Assembly (NCBI GenBank): GCA_022605955.1
Contig: JAKCOZ010000005.1
Location: forward strand, 53,321,762-53,385,761
Source of the DNA: Rallus limicola
Lineage: Eukaryota; Chordata; Aves; Gruiformes; Rallidae
DNA: 64,000 nt
Direction of reading: 5' to 3'
Shown here: positions 25,370 through 40,462 of the stretch, one piece after another
Numbering within the stretch: position 1 is the first letter of the stretch
Layout of the letters: the number at the start of each line of letters is the position of its first letter
Translations under genes and position numbers: made by a program
The notes under the pieces: generated by a model
The model's database searches: none
The model's input: only the letters and a program-made list of their open reading frames with translations
Told to the model about the DNA's origin: nothing

Positions 25370-25940
25370 TATTCCCTATACTGCACTTGGGCATTTGATT
25401 TACTCTTTTTACATGTGGTGCATTAGACTTGCTTTTATTGACATTCACCTTGCTGATTTTGGGCCACCTTTCCACTTTATCAGGATCATTATGGATTCAG
25501 ATGCTGTCATCTAAACCATTGCAACCCTTCCAATAACTCTCCCAATGTACTCTCTCTGTTCTGTCACTCAACTCTGCTAATGAAAGTCTTGAACAAAATC
25601 ACACGCGGGACAAAGACTTCCTTGGCAATTCCCTCCCGGCTTGACAGTGAAGTCCTTGATTACTTTTTGAGAGAGATTTTTCCACCATTTATTGCTGACT
25701 GTTATGACTGTGTTGAGAGCATCTTTCACTCATTTGCTATGAGACCACTATGTAGAAAAGTGCCAGAAGCCTACTAAAAAGTTCAGGCGTATCATATCTA
25801 CTAAATTCCCCTTATTCACTAGGCGGTTATCTTGTCAAAGAAAGAAATCAGATTAATTTGCCATGAACTCAGCTTGACAAATCCATGCTGGCTGCTAGCC
25901 AATGGAAGAAAGCTAGTTTTAATCATTCACAACCAAATAT
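25370..25940 (-). mobile_element. Ancient CR1/L3-type LINE remnant
   Basis: Read on the plus strand, this is the reverse of a known old amniote CR1/L3 segment. Marks include CACTTTATCAGGATCATT, CTGTCATCTAAACCATTG, TTGAACAAAATCAC, CACTAGGCGGTTATCTTGTC, AAGAAAGAAATCAGATTAAT and GACAAATCCATGCTGGCTG, in the expected order. It is diverged enough to predate modern birds. The plus-strand frame at 25047-25514 overlaps it and is a chance frame. Confidence 0.6.
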
Positions 25941-28900
25941 ATTGCTACTGAAGCACAACGGGATATTTTTTTTGGACTCAGCACTGGCAAGGATGCACAG
26001 CAGGTACCCAGGGGAGAGATGCCATCCTGTCCTTTCTCCAAATTGAAGGGAAAGGGGTAAAGCTCTTTAAGGAGGACGCTGCAGTCATACTCTCACATAG
26101 GTTATGCTTCCACCAGCAGAGTATTTTTACTGACTCTACCAAGGTTCTTGCAGAAGAAGCTGGAGGAAAGATGGATGAAGATGAGAGACATGCAGGCTCA
26201 GTCCCCAGTGCCCTCAGTATTTTCACAGGGCACCATGACATCATATGACTTCAGATCTACAAAAATGAAGCAATGAGAAACCAAGAACTTGCATCTATCA
26301 CCTTTTATCAAATTAGCTGACATCTCTTTGCACCACCAAACACATTGCAGTACCACAGGCAGGAGCGCAATAATGAAATCTCTCAGAGATTTGGGCTTTT
26401 TATTTCTTTTGCAAAAACAAAACAAATAAACCCAACTGTATCAGCCTCTCTGAATGTGCAACCATGTCACAAAGCTTTTCAGTTCTGAAGTTCAACCTAA
26501 AAAGGTTTAGGCAAGGAAATCTCGATTGACCTGAAGAAAAAAAGACAGACTTAAGGCCTGATTCACTGGTATGATTCAATTTTCCTACAGTGGGACACTT
26601 CCTAAAATAACCCATCTCCTCGCTGCACTTTCCAAAAAGTCTGGTTGAAAAACCATAGCACTTGTCTGCCACCAATGTTGGGCCAATATTAAGTAGCTTT
26701 AACAGAAAAATAGCTGATTTGCCCACTGAGGAGCACACATCCACTGAAATCAGTTATCCACTGGGTAACTGGCCTGACTTATTGGGCAACTCTCCTTTCT
26801 GAATGCCAACAGCACAGAGGTATTAAGTCCTGCAGATTTCCAGAGATCTCCATGCAGACACGGCCCTAGATCATTCGCTTGGCTTTCTGAAACTTCAGAA
26901 CAGAATAACATGAACAATCTTGCTAGCCTCTTCTATCCCAGTGATGTAATACCTTGAGGTTATCTTTTATCTAAGATTTGTTTATCCCTCTAGCACAATA
27001 TGCTATAAAGATGTGCTGTGTTGTAAGCAAGTTGGATTTATTAGCTGATCCATTTGGATTAATTAAAACTTTTTGGTTTGTGAGAGATATTGATATTATG
27101 AGTAATCTGGGACAACCTGATAATCCGTCTGGGACTATCTTGGGTTGCTCGCCCTGTGTGTAAGAAACAGCACCATGTAAAGGTTAATTTTCCACATTTA
27201 TTTAATAGCAATTTTCAGTTCTTTTAAATAACATAGCTTAATAGCATGAAATAACATTTCTTTCTTCATTCTTACCTCTCCCACTCATCGCCTCATCTCT
27301 CTTGATACCATAAATTCATTTAAACATATCAGACAAATGATAATGAAAGTAACACTTATATAAACACACACTAGTTATAACCATACCAAAAAAAAATCCC
27401 ACAAAGCTTCCCAAGGAGACTTTTGTACAGTTTTAAAGCTCTTTATATAAAAATACACATTTGTGCTATAAACTAGAGCCTGAATAACTAAAAATCTACT
27501 GTCATGTCAGAGTTAAAGCAAAATAAGGCCCTCATGGTGCTTCTGCCCATTACCCTTGTATCCACCCCAATCTTGCTCTTAAGACTGACATTTCCTGAAA
27601 AAGTGGATGATGTTAGATCTTTTACTCCCTAAAAGTAACTTGTTTTTCATTGTAGGCTACTGATAACATTAATACTCTAAGCCTTTTCCATGCAGCTGTT
27701 CAGAGAACATTAAGATTGCCAAGTTCAGCTGCTTCACTGAGACCAACACCCTGCCTCAAAACACTTCATGTGCTCCAACTGAGAGATATAACTGAGATTG
27801 CTACAACTAAAAATAATCTAGAAAAATGTTGATACCCTTGCTTCGTAAAGCTGGTAACACTTGGGACTATGGTCCAGCAGTCCCAAAGTATCAAAACAAT
27901 TTTTCAATGGCACTCAAAAGGGGAAATTTCCACTGAAAGGCAACTTTCTGTGTCACTTCCTTTTATGTGCACTGATAGGTAAATGTGAATGAAAAGTTTT
28001 ATTTTCTCTTGATTTGGACATTATAGAATTTATCACCTTTCTCATTGCTTCATCTGAAATACCAAACTAGTAAATTTATTCCCAGTTCCACCTATATCTT
28101 GTATCACTGAGGTGCACAGAGATCTTTACCTCTAGTGTTCTAGGTGACTTTTGGTCTTTTGAAAACCTTTCTTCAATCTCTGAAATATCAAAATATTCTC
28201 ACTTCAAAGACAAGCAGTAGGGGTGATACACAGCTTTATTTCTGGTATTTCATCTAGCAGGATATTGGTGATGAACTCCAATGACAATCTGCCCAGAACA
28301 AGACAGGTAGAACTACACTCAAATCATACCTTCTGGGAAAATCTTTGGCACCCTGTATCAATGGTTAAAACCGCTCTGGGTCAAGCAGTTCTTTACTGCA
28401 TTGCAGTCCCCACATCAACACCTCCTTTGTTGTTAGCTTGACGTCTCTTAGAAGTCCAATGACAAACTAATGATCTCCAGACAACCTCCACCTCCCCTAA
28501 ATAAAATGCTCTGTCTTTGAGATGTAGTTATTGATGCACAGCTGAGTTCACAGCCTTTCTGGGTAGACACATGCTTCTGCAGAGGTACAAGAGGGATGAA
28601 GTTGTGCACAAAAGAGCTCCTAGTTCAGAAGCATCTTTGTGCCCTCCTGTCAGTATCCTCAATCGGGGCAGTTTTGCCAAACCATGCAATAGATTTCCAT
28701 TGTAGAGACGACCATGAAGAACTGAGAAGCTGCTTCATCACACAGCTCTCCAGCCACTTCACATTGACTGCTGAAGGAGCATCCTGCACCCGCCCTTCCA
28801 AATATAGTTTGAGCATTACATCTGTATGTAGCTGACATGATTAAGAGCTCACTAGTAGGGTCAAGCTCTTGTTCAAAGAGATTTGAACAAGGCCCATATT

Positions 28901-30330
28901 TTAAGAAACTCTAAGGAACAGCTCAAAAATTGGCATAAGTCTGCTACTGCTGAAGAGGTCACATCCTTCTGTGGCTCCTGGAAATGTGGTGCAGAGCCAT
29001 GTCTCTCCCATATCCCATATTCCTGCAGGAAAGAAAATGCCCTTACACAGGATTGACTCCCATAGGACACCTTTAAAGCAGGGTTAGATTTCAACCATAG
29101 TTAAACACTTCAGACCACGAATTCCTACAAACATAAAGCCTTCTCACATTACTATCTGTTGCTGTAAAACATGATTTAATCTACGTTACTGGTAGCGATT
29201 TTTGCTAGAAGGTGCTATCTTACACATACACTTTCCTCAGGATCAAAAATTAAATCCTATGGGCTCTTGGGATTGCTTGCCTGGAAGTCTGCCAGACAAG
29301 TGCTTTCCTACAATTACACACTGTTGTGTCAGTGCGTGGGCTTAGCTACTGCTTAACAAATTTACTAGATAAACCTCCATGATTCATACAAACAGCACTC
29401 AAGTGGCTAACTACCATATATTGGCAGGGAACTGATGAATGTTACTTGAACAATGAAAGAACGCGCTTGAATAATGAATTAGCCTTTGGCAGATCAATGG
29501 AGGGATGACTGACAGTCTGCGGTAGTCCATGTCACAGCTCCAAAACAAGAGCGGAGCAGCAGCAGGGAGGTTGCCATGAGCAAACAGCAGCCTTTTGGCA
29601 TTGTTTGCCCAAAACAGGAGGTTTTAGAACCAGAGATGGTTCAGATGAGAGCATCTCACCTGATTTCAATAGGAAAGAGTGTGTCCTACACTCTTCAGCT
29701 TAGTAAAATTAAAAGAAGAACAGGGTAGAGAAACCCACCCACATTCTCCTTCATCATCTCTCCCCTGAACAGTAATAACTTGGGGTCAAAGTGACAGCAA
29801 TTACATCTGTTTTCTTTTCCAACCTGCAAATCATCATCCTGGTTATTTTTAAGATGGAAACAAGAAGTTTGCATTTCAAGTCATGAAATTAAAAAGTGAG
29901 TTTTGGAAAGAGCTCTCTAGAATTGCACCAATAGCTGTCAGGAATGAGCAATTTTCCAGAGCAGGCATCCTGTACAATCACCACAACAAATTCTTCTGCT
30001 CACATAGAAAAACAAGCCTGTCTTCACCATAATTTAAAACCAGTAATTGAAAATAATATCTACCCTACAGCCACCTCCCCATAAATCTGGAAGTAAACAG
30101 AAGTCAAAGCAAGCTATGTATATGGGATGTAAGTATCTCCCTAAAGCAAGAAGAAGAAAGCACCATGTCTCAGCTCTTCTAGGGACTGACGGATGACAAA
30201 AAGATTCTTCTGGGACTTTCAGATCCTGAGAAGTAGTGAAGCATTCAACATTCATCCACATTCCTGCCTTCCATATCTTGTTCTGACCTTCCCTTGCAGC
30301 AAGGATCATGGGATCATTCCAGTGACCAGC

Positions 30331-30820
30331 GGAATCACAGAATTGCAGAATTGTAGGGGTTGGAAGGAGATCATCAGTTTCAACCCCCCTGCCAAAGCAG
30401 GGTCCCTAGGACAGGTCACACACATTGGCATCCAGATGAGTCTTGAATATCTCCAGAGAAGGAGACTCCACAACCCCCTGGGCAGCCTGTCCCAGGGCTC
30501 TGTCACCCTCACTGTGTGAAAGTTCTTTCACATGTTGGTGCAGAACTTCCTGTGCTCCAACTTGAGGCCATTGCCCCTTGTCCTGTCCCCACAGACAGCT
30601 GAAAAGGGGCTGGTCATTTCCCCCTGTGTCCCCCACTTCAGATATTTATAAACATTGATCAGATCCCCTCTCAGTCTCTTCTCAAGGCTGAACAGCCACA
30701 GTTCTTTCAGCCTTTCCTCATAGGGGAGATGCTCCAGGCCTTTTATCACCTTCATAGCTGGACTCTCTTCAGGAGACCCCTCTCTTTTTTATACCAAGGA
30801 GCCCAGAACTGGATACAATA
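30331..30820 (-). mobile_element. CR1 LINE fragment with ORF2 C-terminal remnant
   Basis: About 490 bp of CR1 in reverse orientation. It starts at GAATCACAGAATTGCAGAATTG (tail) and ends near CCCAGAACTGGATAC. On the minus strand, frames at 30528-30755 and 30406-30636 encode the familiar end of the CR1 reverse-transcriptase ORF2, with motifs [25 protein letters not shown] and [15 protein letters not shown]. The remnant is split between frames by small indels, so it is dead. It lies in the same orientation as KCNH5. Confidence 0.92.
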
Positions 30821-33800
30821 AACATACAGGATTTCTGTTACTACTTAGAGGATGCATGCTAAGGGTTGGGCTCACTCAGCTGGACAAAGTTCATGTAAAT
30901 GCTGAATTTATGGAGCCATACTGACTCTGCAATCTGCTCTGCGTCAGGCTCTGTTTCAGGGCTGCACATGGACAGGGTTACACAAGAAGCAAGCAGACGG
31001 TCATCAGGGGCCTTTTGAGCTGCAAGTTGGGAAGCTGGCTACTTTTGCTCCCAGTAGAAGCACAGGAGGGAAGAAGGCGTACAGCACTACAGAATTTCTC
31101 TTCATTTAAACATTCGCACTTGTTTCTTCAAAAAACTCATCTCTCCTGAATTTTGCATGCTGTGCCATCCTGCCATATTGCCACCTTCCCCAAAATACCT
31201 TTTCCCTCTTACAGACTTTCTGTTCACTGAAATGAGAAGCTGTGTGAGTTCCAAGGCAGTGTACAAATCAAAAGTGTCTTTCTGGCTTCTTTCTTAATAC
31301 ATTCCTCTTTGTGAAAGGCACCAAATCAGTTGGGTTTATATCTACATCTATGGCCGTGCTGCAGAAGCCTAAAAACCTGCCCGTGGGCTGAGCGAGAGCA
31401 ACACGCAGCAGCAGTTCCTTGCTATAGGCTGTGTGCTGACAGAAGGCGATGGGAGGTTTACAAGAAAGGACCTGAATGATAAACGATTCCTGGTCCACTC
31501 AAGGGATCTGACAGACCTACCTATTTGTCCTGTTCTGTGCTGAGAGGGGATAAAATTACCTATAGAAAGGGAGTTAGGAAAATCAGATTTTCAATGCATA
31601 TTCAGCAGCTCTAGGCAGCAAATGCATAACAGTTATTTAAACAATAACCCTTGTAAAAACCTTGCTCCCCTGCTACAGGAAGCTTTATGTTTGCTATTTT
31701 TAGCTTTTCAAGTGTCAAAAAGTAACAGAAAAACAGCACTGGACGCCAAGAAAAAGCAAGTGAGGCAAAAATCTGAGGCAAGCTCCAACGCAATGAGGTT
31801 AAGTTATTCAAAGCTCTCTTTCCTGCAAGACAGGTGATGTATTTCAGTCTAAATATCCCACCCGATCCGGTCCTCGGTGAACAACCAAGTGACAAACTGC
31901 CAATCAAACTGAAAAGCATTCCCATTCATCTGGGTTTCCCCCGCCACCACCCCGCACCGAGCAATGCTTTATCAGCAGCTACAGAATCTTAATTTGGTTA
32001 TTTTTAACAAGTACACCGTTTTGCAACCCTGCCCACCAGGATTTGCAAATCTCTCCAAATACTCGTCCCAGTTCCTCCTAACTTTGCTTGGCGTGAATAG
32101 GAAACTTCTGGTGTGCAGAACAAGCCACTGCGAGCTGACAACGCAGGGAAGACTTTCTTTCTATCTGAAGTTTGCATGAGTAGGCAGCTGGGACTGTGAT
32201 TAATTACTATCTCCGATTCCAGTGCTAAGTTTAAGACGTTTATTTGGCACAGTCTGTTGTGAAAGATGCTGCCAGTGTCAACTATTGGTTTTAGCAAGCT
32301 TCTTCAGGAAGAACACCAAAGGTGTATCACAGTCTCTCTCTGCTTATATCAAAAGACAGTTCAGGGACCTGAATTTTTTTATTGATTGAACTGTAATTGA
32401 ATTCTGCTGAATTTTTATCTCAAAACACTTTCAAAAGAAAAACCTGAAACATCTTGTTTTGAAAAAGACTCAAATAACTTCCAGTTCCTTCTCATACTTT
32501 TTTGGGGACACCAAATCCTTTTCCCCAGATCACTGTCCACTTTGCCTGAAAACTGCATTTTCCATCAACTGGTTGTTGTGCCTTTCTGTCCCATTTTGGT
32601 GTTCAGACTGTCATGCTTTCAGCAGCTGGCACTGCAAAGTGTGTTTATACAATCCTGCAGGCCTGATCTCTTTGCAGAAATGCTGCAAGTATGAAGCTCG
32701 TGACCAGTATCTATTTGGAAGATGGCATATTTTCTACACAGTATTCAACCAACCAAGCACCTCCTTCAGATTTCAGGATCAGTCATCATATTGATAGGCA
32801 TAAATTAAAAAAATCTTCAAATCTTCTTTGATATGTTTGCAAAGATTCAATCATTTGAACATAATTGAGCATTTTTACTCTTGCAAATCTTGCCTGCAGC
32901 CTTGCTGTAAGCCACAATGTTCTTCACCCCACTCACAAGAGAAGCCACAGCTACTCTGATGGCATTATTTTTATGCAATAAGCAACTTAACTGTCCTTTT
33001 GCCACGCTTCTTAAATTTTAGATCTTGCTCTTGAATTTGCCTGAAAGCCTATAAATCTACACATAGTTTTCCAACTACTATGCTTGGAGGTGCCACTCAT
33101 AAATTTGACATACACCTTTAATAATGTAGGTAACTTAAGAAAGCTATTAAAATCAGCCAGTGGCACATACAGAGATTGCTGTAAATGTCAACTTTGACAC
33201 TGCTATGTGTAGCCCCCATCTTTAACATGTGTCTCAGAGTGTGAGTACAAAAAAAATAAAAATGGTGTGAGTACAATTCACCTAGAACAAATACAAAGCA
33301 TGTTGCAAGCTCCATTTCCTTTTCACTTGCTTAGGCCACGTATCCATTTTTTACTACTATTATTTGTTATGCTTTAATGGCTCTTACCCTACACTATATC
33401 GTTTACCATGGCTGCTTAGCTCCTTCCATGGGACCCTCTTCTGCAGGAAAATAGAAGTCCCCACAAAAGACACAGGAAATAAAAAAAATGTTCTATATCC
33501 AGTTTATTCTCCAAATCCACAGCCTTCTCTAAATACCATAAAACAGTTTTAACAAATGGCCAATCAGCACCTATAGGCTTTCTATGGCCTAACTGCAACA
33601 GCTCATTAACGCACTAGCTTGGGGATTTACTTTTTATGGACTTTGAAATGTTCTGAAACACTTCAACCCATCATGTAAAGATGCTGTTCGGCAGAAATTT
33701 CATTGCGCCACACTGCAGAGTCCTGAAACTGCAACCTCTCTTTTAAAAAAGCATTTTAAAATCTCCAAACAAATGGCTTTAATCTTCTGAAGATCTAGAA

Positions 33801-34726
33801 AGACTGTTGCAAGAAAACTTCCTTTTTATAGTTCAGTATTTCTCTGAGATGGGCTCAAAGTGTTAGCTAAGATAATTATCAGAGAGATTATACAGATCTT
33901 ATTTTCAAAAGGTTTTGTTTGCTCTCATGTTACATAATTGCTTAGTGTTTGTGTGGAGCTCAGAAAATAGAAAGCATCAGAGAAATACCAAGAATCATTT
34001 ATTTAACAGAAAAATAATTGTCCCAAATAATATTAACATTTTTAGCAGTTTTTACTGTATTCCAAAGATTTCTGTTAACCTGGAATGCTGCTTGGTGATC
34101 TAACCTTGGCGGCACATAAAATGAGAAATGTGCATTGCCACTATTGCTTCTGGACTACCTCAGTGGAGCTGAGAAACAGCAGGAAGTGCAGAAATGGTGC
34201 AACATAGTGTCTTATGATTGCCTTCACTTCTAGCTTTGCTGGTGACAAAGCTCACCACGTTCGCGAGATAAAATCAGGACTTGTAAATCAAACCAGTGCC
34301 ACAAAGCACAGAGTCACTTCAGAATCACTAAGTATGTCAAGAATCGCCTAAACCACTTCAAATGTTTCCCAGCCTGTGTAAGTTTATAAGCAAAACTCAG
34401 TCTGACTGACTGAATTTGAATATACATTGTAACTTTCAACCAAATTCCAGCCAAGACCTTTCAAACATGATGAAAGCCATTGTCAAGGCATAAAGAAGAG
34501 GCCCTGAACTTGATATAAAATTGTCATTGGGCACACTTCTGTACATTCTGCTCTTAATCTCCCAAACAATTTAAAAGCTACAGAAACAACTTGATTTCAA
34601 TTCCTGTTTTCAAAAATTCCAAGTTCCTTTCATCATTATTTATAACATTTCAGTTAAGTGTGCTATGCAACCCTCAGGCTCGCTACACAACTACCTTTGG
34701 CTTAAACACAATAAAAAGAAATTCTA

Positions 34727-35161
<435 letters not shown>

Positions 35162-38100
35162 CTAGAAAAGAACAAAAATCATTATTTCATCTGAAATATC
35201 CTGCTGGTTAACACAGAAGGCTGTACAGCAATTCCTGGATCTGCTTTAAATTTTTTCTATACAATTTTTTCTTGCCCCAGATGATGGAACAAAAGATCAA
35301 GCCCTCCTCCCCCTCCAGTCCATCTGATCTCATCAAGGTAAATCAAGTTTGGCACTGATTAGGTGGACAAACTATTTTGTTTAAACTCAGTCTTTTCAAG
35401 AAGGAAATCCAAGGAATCCAAAGTAAGAAATGGCACATTCATTACAAAAAGGAGTAATTCAATATTTTGCTAGTTTGAAAAAAATAGAAGACTCTGCTTG
35501 GATCTTAAGGAGGTGAAACCTTGTGGAAGAGCAGTCACAGATGGAACTATACCACCCAACTGGAGTCTTCTCTAAGCTTCCTGGAGTATAGTGTTATATT
35601 AAATCCTAAAAGAGGATTGCTTTTCTGGCCAGAATGGGTATCGACCTCACCATTGACAGATGCTCAAGAGAAATGTCAGAAAATAATTGTAATGAGTAAC
35701 TACAGAGAAAAATGCATATTGCCTCTCTTGCCCACCAGACAGTAGCTGGGTAACTTCCTCTGGTCCATTGGTCTCCACTTCATATTATCCTTCATCATAA
35801 CTAATACAACTCCAGATAATTTGTTATTTATAAAAAAGCATCACTGGCTGAACATGGAACTAACAACAAGGGGCACATCACCTTTCTGCGTGCATCAAGA
35901 CACTGGCAAGAAAACCAAATGCCTTTTTATATAGTATTAATTTCCTTTCTTATCAACAGACACTGTAGATATTTTACTAAAGTAATTATTTGCAGCAGTG
36001 GTTTGTTTGCTTGGGTTTTTTGTGCAAGATAAATGAAGTACAAATAAGTGGCAGTACAAATATTTAGGGAATAGAAGCCCAGGGACCATCAAAAAGTTAA
36101 TAGAAACATCTGAGAGGGAACAAGAAATGTGTTATGCCCTCCTCAATGCATAAATGGTTTGCAATGTATTTTGATAGAATTTATAGATGCAGAAAGAGAA
36201 GAAAAATATGGTCCTGATCTATTGCAATCCCATGATATACCTAGCTTGTGCATTAAATTAATTACTGACTAAAAATAGAAGGTTTGTAAAGGAAGGTTTC
36301 TAATATAAAACATTCAGAAGCTGAAGACATTTAATTTAAAGTAGAAATTAAGACATAGAAAGCAATGAGGCAAACATTCCTAGTTAGTGTGCCAAGATTA
36401 AATTGCCCTTTTCTATGCATCATTATCAAATCAGTCTAGTCAAAACACTGGCTAATTATATTATCAAACAGTAGAAGAGTAGAGTTTCTGGAGTTTTCCA
36501 TATCAGAAAAAAATTAATCTCTTTTGCACCTCTGCTTCTTTTCACAACTAACATTTGAAGGGTAACAAACATCTGATATTTCTAGATGTAATCTCTTCAA
36601 CAAAGTTCTTGTATGCTTTTCAAATCCTGCTGGAATTTGTTTCAGATCCCCAAATCCTTAATAAATTGAAGTTCTATATTTGCATTCAAGCTCTCATGAT
36701 GACTAATACCATGGAGGGAGTGGAATTTTCCCATTTTGATTTCTGTATTTTGCATTTACACAAGCCATAGTTCTAGTTTATCATTCTTATTTCCACCTAA
36801 ACATATATCTACTTATTTGCTTTAGGATAGATATCTCTGAGGCACTTTGAACCGCCAACTTGCCCAATAAACTGGGAAGTCCCTTACAATGTTCATTACA
36901 CAATGGACTAGGGCCCATGGACTACCGAATGAGGGTAAATCCCCACAGAAACAATATCTATATTATAAAAGAAAACTACAGAGTAGTTAATAGTATATAT
37001 CACAACATTAATCTGCAGTGTGTTTTAGGGAATTAACCCACTTTCTGACCATTTACAATTTACCAGGAAATCAAGAGGGAGAAAACAGCAGGTTTTTTTT
37101 TTGTAGAAACTGTTCCTCTTGTATTGGTCAAGGAGATAGGCATTATTTCCATTTAACTTTAAGAGTCACTGTTCATTACCAAGATTAAGTCTAAGGAAGG
37201 AGTTAGAGACCTGGAATCTAAATTTGGGTATCCCCTTTTTGCACCCAGGAGTTTAAATTCATTCCAGTGGCAAGGCTTACACTGCACTTTCTACTGCACA
37301 AACCAAACCAGAAGTCAGTCCATGGTCAGGAGGCTACAGTCTGACACTCCATACTCCATCTATATTACATCTTCTCTACGCTATATGGACAGATGAGCAG
37401 CTGTATAACTAATATAAAAATAAAATAATTTATTCCAAAGTCTGGTAGAAAGTTTGTGTTGTGATTTTTTCCCCCTAAACACAGATAACAATCACATTTC
37501 TTATGTATAAAACAAAGACCAATGTTTGATTTTAGCTGGCATTACAATGTATTCCTTCCAAAGAGTAATTCATTTAAGTAAGTTTCACTGTAAGTCTTCA
37601 AGCCGGTTCGGTCTGATCCACTACTTAAGACCAAAAAATCAGAGATATATTTCTTGAGCATTTCAATGTTGGGTCTAGTCTTGCAAAATATAAAAACAGT
37701 ACTAGAAGCTTTAAAAGCCTATTCCACAAAACACTACCTAGGAAAGAGCAAGTAAGCACATATTAAATGAACATGTGATTAATCAGACTGTTTAAGAACT
37801 GGGTTGGGTCAAGCTGGTACCTTTATACTTAAAAAAACCCACCCGGCAATAAATGCGCAAGTGTTAATACACAAAACTCTGCCTAAGATTCAGCAACTAT
37901 CTCTTCGGTGGAAATTATGTGAAAGACAAACTGCCTTGAATTAAGTTTGGGCTATTAAGAAATTCAGTGTTCTAAACTCAACTGATTTCTGGCTGCCTTT
38001 AATTTCATTTCTCTTTTAACTGTGTTTGTGCTCCCTAATGAATATCTTGGATACCCTTCCATGAAAGGATGAGCATCTGCTCTAACTGAAGTAACTGCAG

Positions 38101-39799
38101 CACTCAAGGAACAGAGAGGTGATTAGAAACCTTGAATGAAGCATTTAATCCCGTTTGGCACTAGCATCCTGTAAATAACAGACATTTTTGATACTCAAGA
38201 GTCAGCCTTCTGGGAAGAGTTTTTGCTACTCCATAGCCATATTTTGCCTGTAATATCTGTGGGTCTGTGTTCTCTGACTGAACCATCTAATTCTGGCCCC
38301 TGAAGTTTTGACTCACGTATTTGATCACATCTTAAATCAGATGAGGACATTCAGCTTGCTCATCCTCAATCACCTCATCTGTAGAATTAACTGAAAACCC
38401 ACCTCTTCCAGAATTGCATTATGTGTGTCAAGTTTGGAATCAAATTCCTATCTGATACAAATCACTGACTTAAGTGTCCAAGTGTGAGTCACAGGAAACC
38501 TTCCCTGTGACTTCTGAGACTGTTGGATCAGAAGACACAAGAAGTAGCTCTGAAGAAGATCTTTCTGTACCAAGTTTTCCACTTAACAGACAGCAGAAGC
38601 CACCACAAAGGATGTATATAACGTCAGACTTATTGAGAAAGCTATTTTTGAGGAATGGGTGTTCAAATTTGGAATTGAATTAGCCATTCTTGATTAAACA
38701 AAGCCCAAGTTTATTGACACAAGCACCTTGCAAAGTCTGTATTCTCAAATTCTCTTGATATACTAAGAAAGGAAATTCACTTTGATAGTGGAGCCACAAG
38801 TGATGACAGCACTCAGTCTGAAATGCAGCGGGGCTGTCAAAAATTACATGAATCTTGCCATTTCTTATTGTAGATGCTACCACATTCTCAGACTTCAGTT
38901 TTCTGGGATGAAAGAAGTGTCTAAGCTGCGTGTCTGCATCTGGCTAAACTGTTCTGACCACAAGGCTGAGAAAGACGTCTCCTGCAATTGCGCTACATGT
39001 CGTGGGAACAGACCTCTGCACCTCGAGCAAGGACAGGGAGATAAGTTCTCATGCTCTTAACGAATCCCTCGTAAGTTAGGCGATAGGAAGGATGAAGCTG
39101 TCAAAGTCATGTTATACAGGGGTCAAGAACCAAACACACAAGAGGATAAAGGGAATATTGTCACCAAAGGATACTGAAGGTTAACAAGTACGGGAAATCA
39201 TTCAAGTGACAGAGATGTCCACTTAAACCAGGAAAGAGAGAGCAGTCTGTTCTATGCTAAAGAATAGCAGAGCAGTAGAGCTACATCTTTTTAAAATTAC
39301 AAATGCAGTTGGTTACTTGCTAATCTAATAAATCTTTTCTGCAATGGGAAATTATTGCATAAATGTTTTAAAAAGTAAAATAAAAACAAAAACCAGCCAT
39401 TAGTTTCTACCATCTAAATATACTCAAATTTGTTTGAACCTCAAAATTAAATCCCAGTATGCTGAAATGGTAGACTTGTGCATTTTTTTTTTCCTATTAG
39501 GGAACAATGTGTTTTTAACTCTAGGCACTTTTTCGATTAGATTTCACTCCATGATTTTTTATTTATTTGTTGTTAGCTGTGGGCATATATGCAATAGCAA
39601 CAAAAAATGAAATATACATTTTAAATGTGTTTTAAAACTGAAATCCTCCTGGCTCTGAAAATGGGGATGGGTACTGCATCATTTAACTGAAAACACTGTC
39701 TCAGAAAAGGTCAGAGGAAAAAAAAGAAGAGCTTTTCACTATATTTTGATGTTCAGCACATTGTGGTTTTGAAGAATTTATGGAGTGGCCAAGAACCAG

Positions 39800-40365
39800 A
39801 GAATCACAGAATCACTAGGTTGGAAAAGACCTTTGAGATCATTGAGTCCAACCATGCCTGTCCTCTAATAAACCATATCCCTGAGCCCCTCATCTACTCA
39901 TCTTTTAAATACATACAGGGTTGGTGACTCAACCCACTCCCTGGGCAGCCTGTTCCAGTGCCAGATAACCCTTTTGGTGAAGAATTTTTTCCCAGTGTCT
40001 AATCTGAACCTGCCCTGGCACTGCTTGAGCCCATTCCCTCTCGTCCTATCACATGTTGCTTGGATGAAGAGACCCATCTCTCTACAACCTCCTTTCAGGT
40101 GATTGTAGGTGGTGATATGGTCCCCCCTCAGCCTCCTCTTCTCCAGGCTAAACAACCCCCGTTCCCTCAGCCTCTCCTCGTAAGGTTTGCTCTCCAGCCC
40201 CTTCCCCAGCCTGGTTGCCCTTCTCTGGACATGCTCCAGGACCTCAATGTCCTTCTTATGGTGAGGAGCCCAAAACTGAACCCAGCACTCAAGGTGTGGC
40301 TTCACCAATGCTGAGTACAGGGGCACAATCACTGCCCTGGGCCTGCTGGCCACCCTTTTTCTGAG
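39800..40365 (-). mobile_element. CR1 LINE fragment with open ORF2 C-terminal end
   Basis: Reverse-oriented CR1 of about 570 bp, starting at AATCACAGAATCACTAGGTTGG. The minus strand keeps an uninterrupted frame of about 150 codons (40353-39898) for the C-terminal end of ORF2, with [38 protein letters not shown] and [20 protein letters not shown]. It lacks the endonuclease and the catalytic part of the reverse transcriptase and cannot move. The intact frame suggests it is one of the younger copies here. A 57-bp piece of it (39845-39901) is repeated exactly at 40406-40462. Confidence 0.93.
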
Positions 40366-40405
40366 CAGGGAACCTTACTATGAAATGCTGCACGGCAGCA
40401 GTCAA

Positions 40406-40462
40406 AGTCCAACCATGCCTGTCCTCTAATAAACCATATCCCTGAGCCCCTCATCTACTCAT
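40406..40462 (-). repeat. 57-bp exact copy of CR1 sequence at 39845-39901
   Basis: Bases 40406-40462 match 39845-39901 without a mismatch, in direct orientation at an offset of 561 bp. The copy lies about 40 bp beyond the inner end of the CR1 and does not include the CR1 tail, so it is not a separate retroposition. Its right end runs directly into a 16-bp perfect palindrome, ATATACTATAGTATAT, at 40461-40476. Confidence 0.9.

Noticed and set aside
25047..25514. Plus-strand open frame of 155 codons
   Set aside because: It overlaps an old CR1/L3 remnant read in the antisense direction, has no family likeness, and no splice or promoter context.
28625..28835. Overlapping frames on both strands that look protein-like
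   Set aside because: Neither strand matches a family I recognise, and the open frames on both strands of the same stretch suggest chance.
38474..38683. Serine/acid-rich plus-strand frame of 69 codons
   Set aside because: It looks slightly protein-like, but there is no homologue I know, no splice context, and it is antisense to the host gene.
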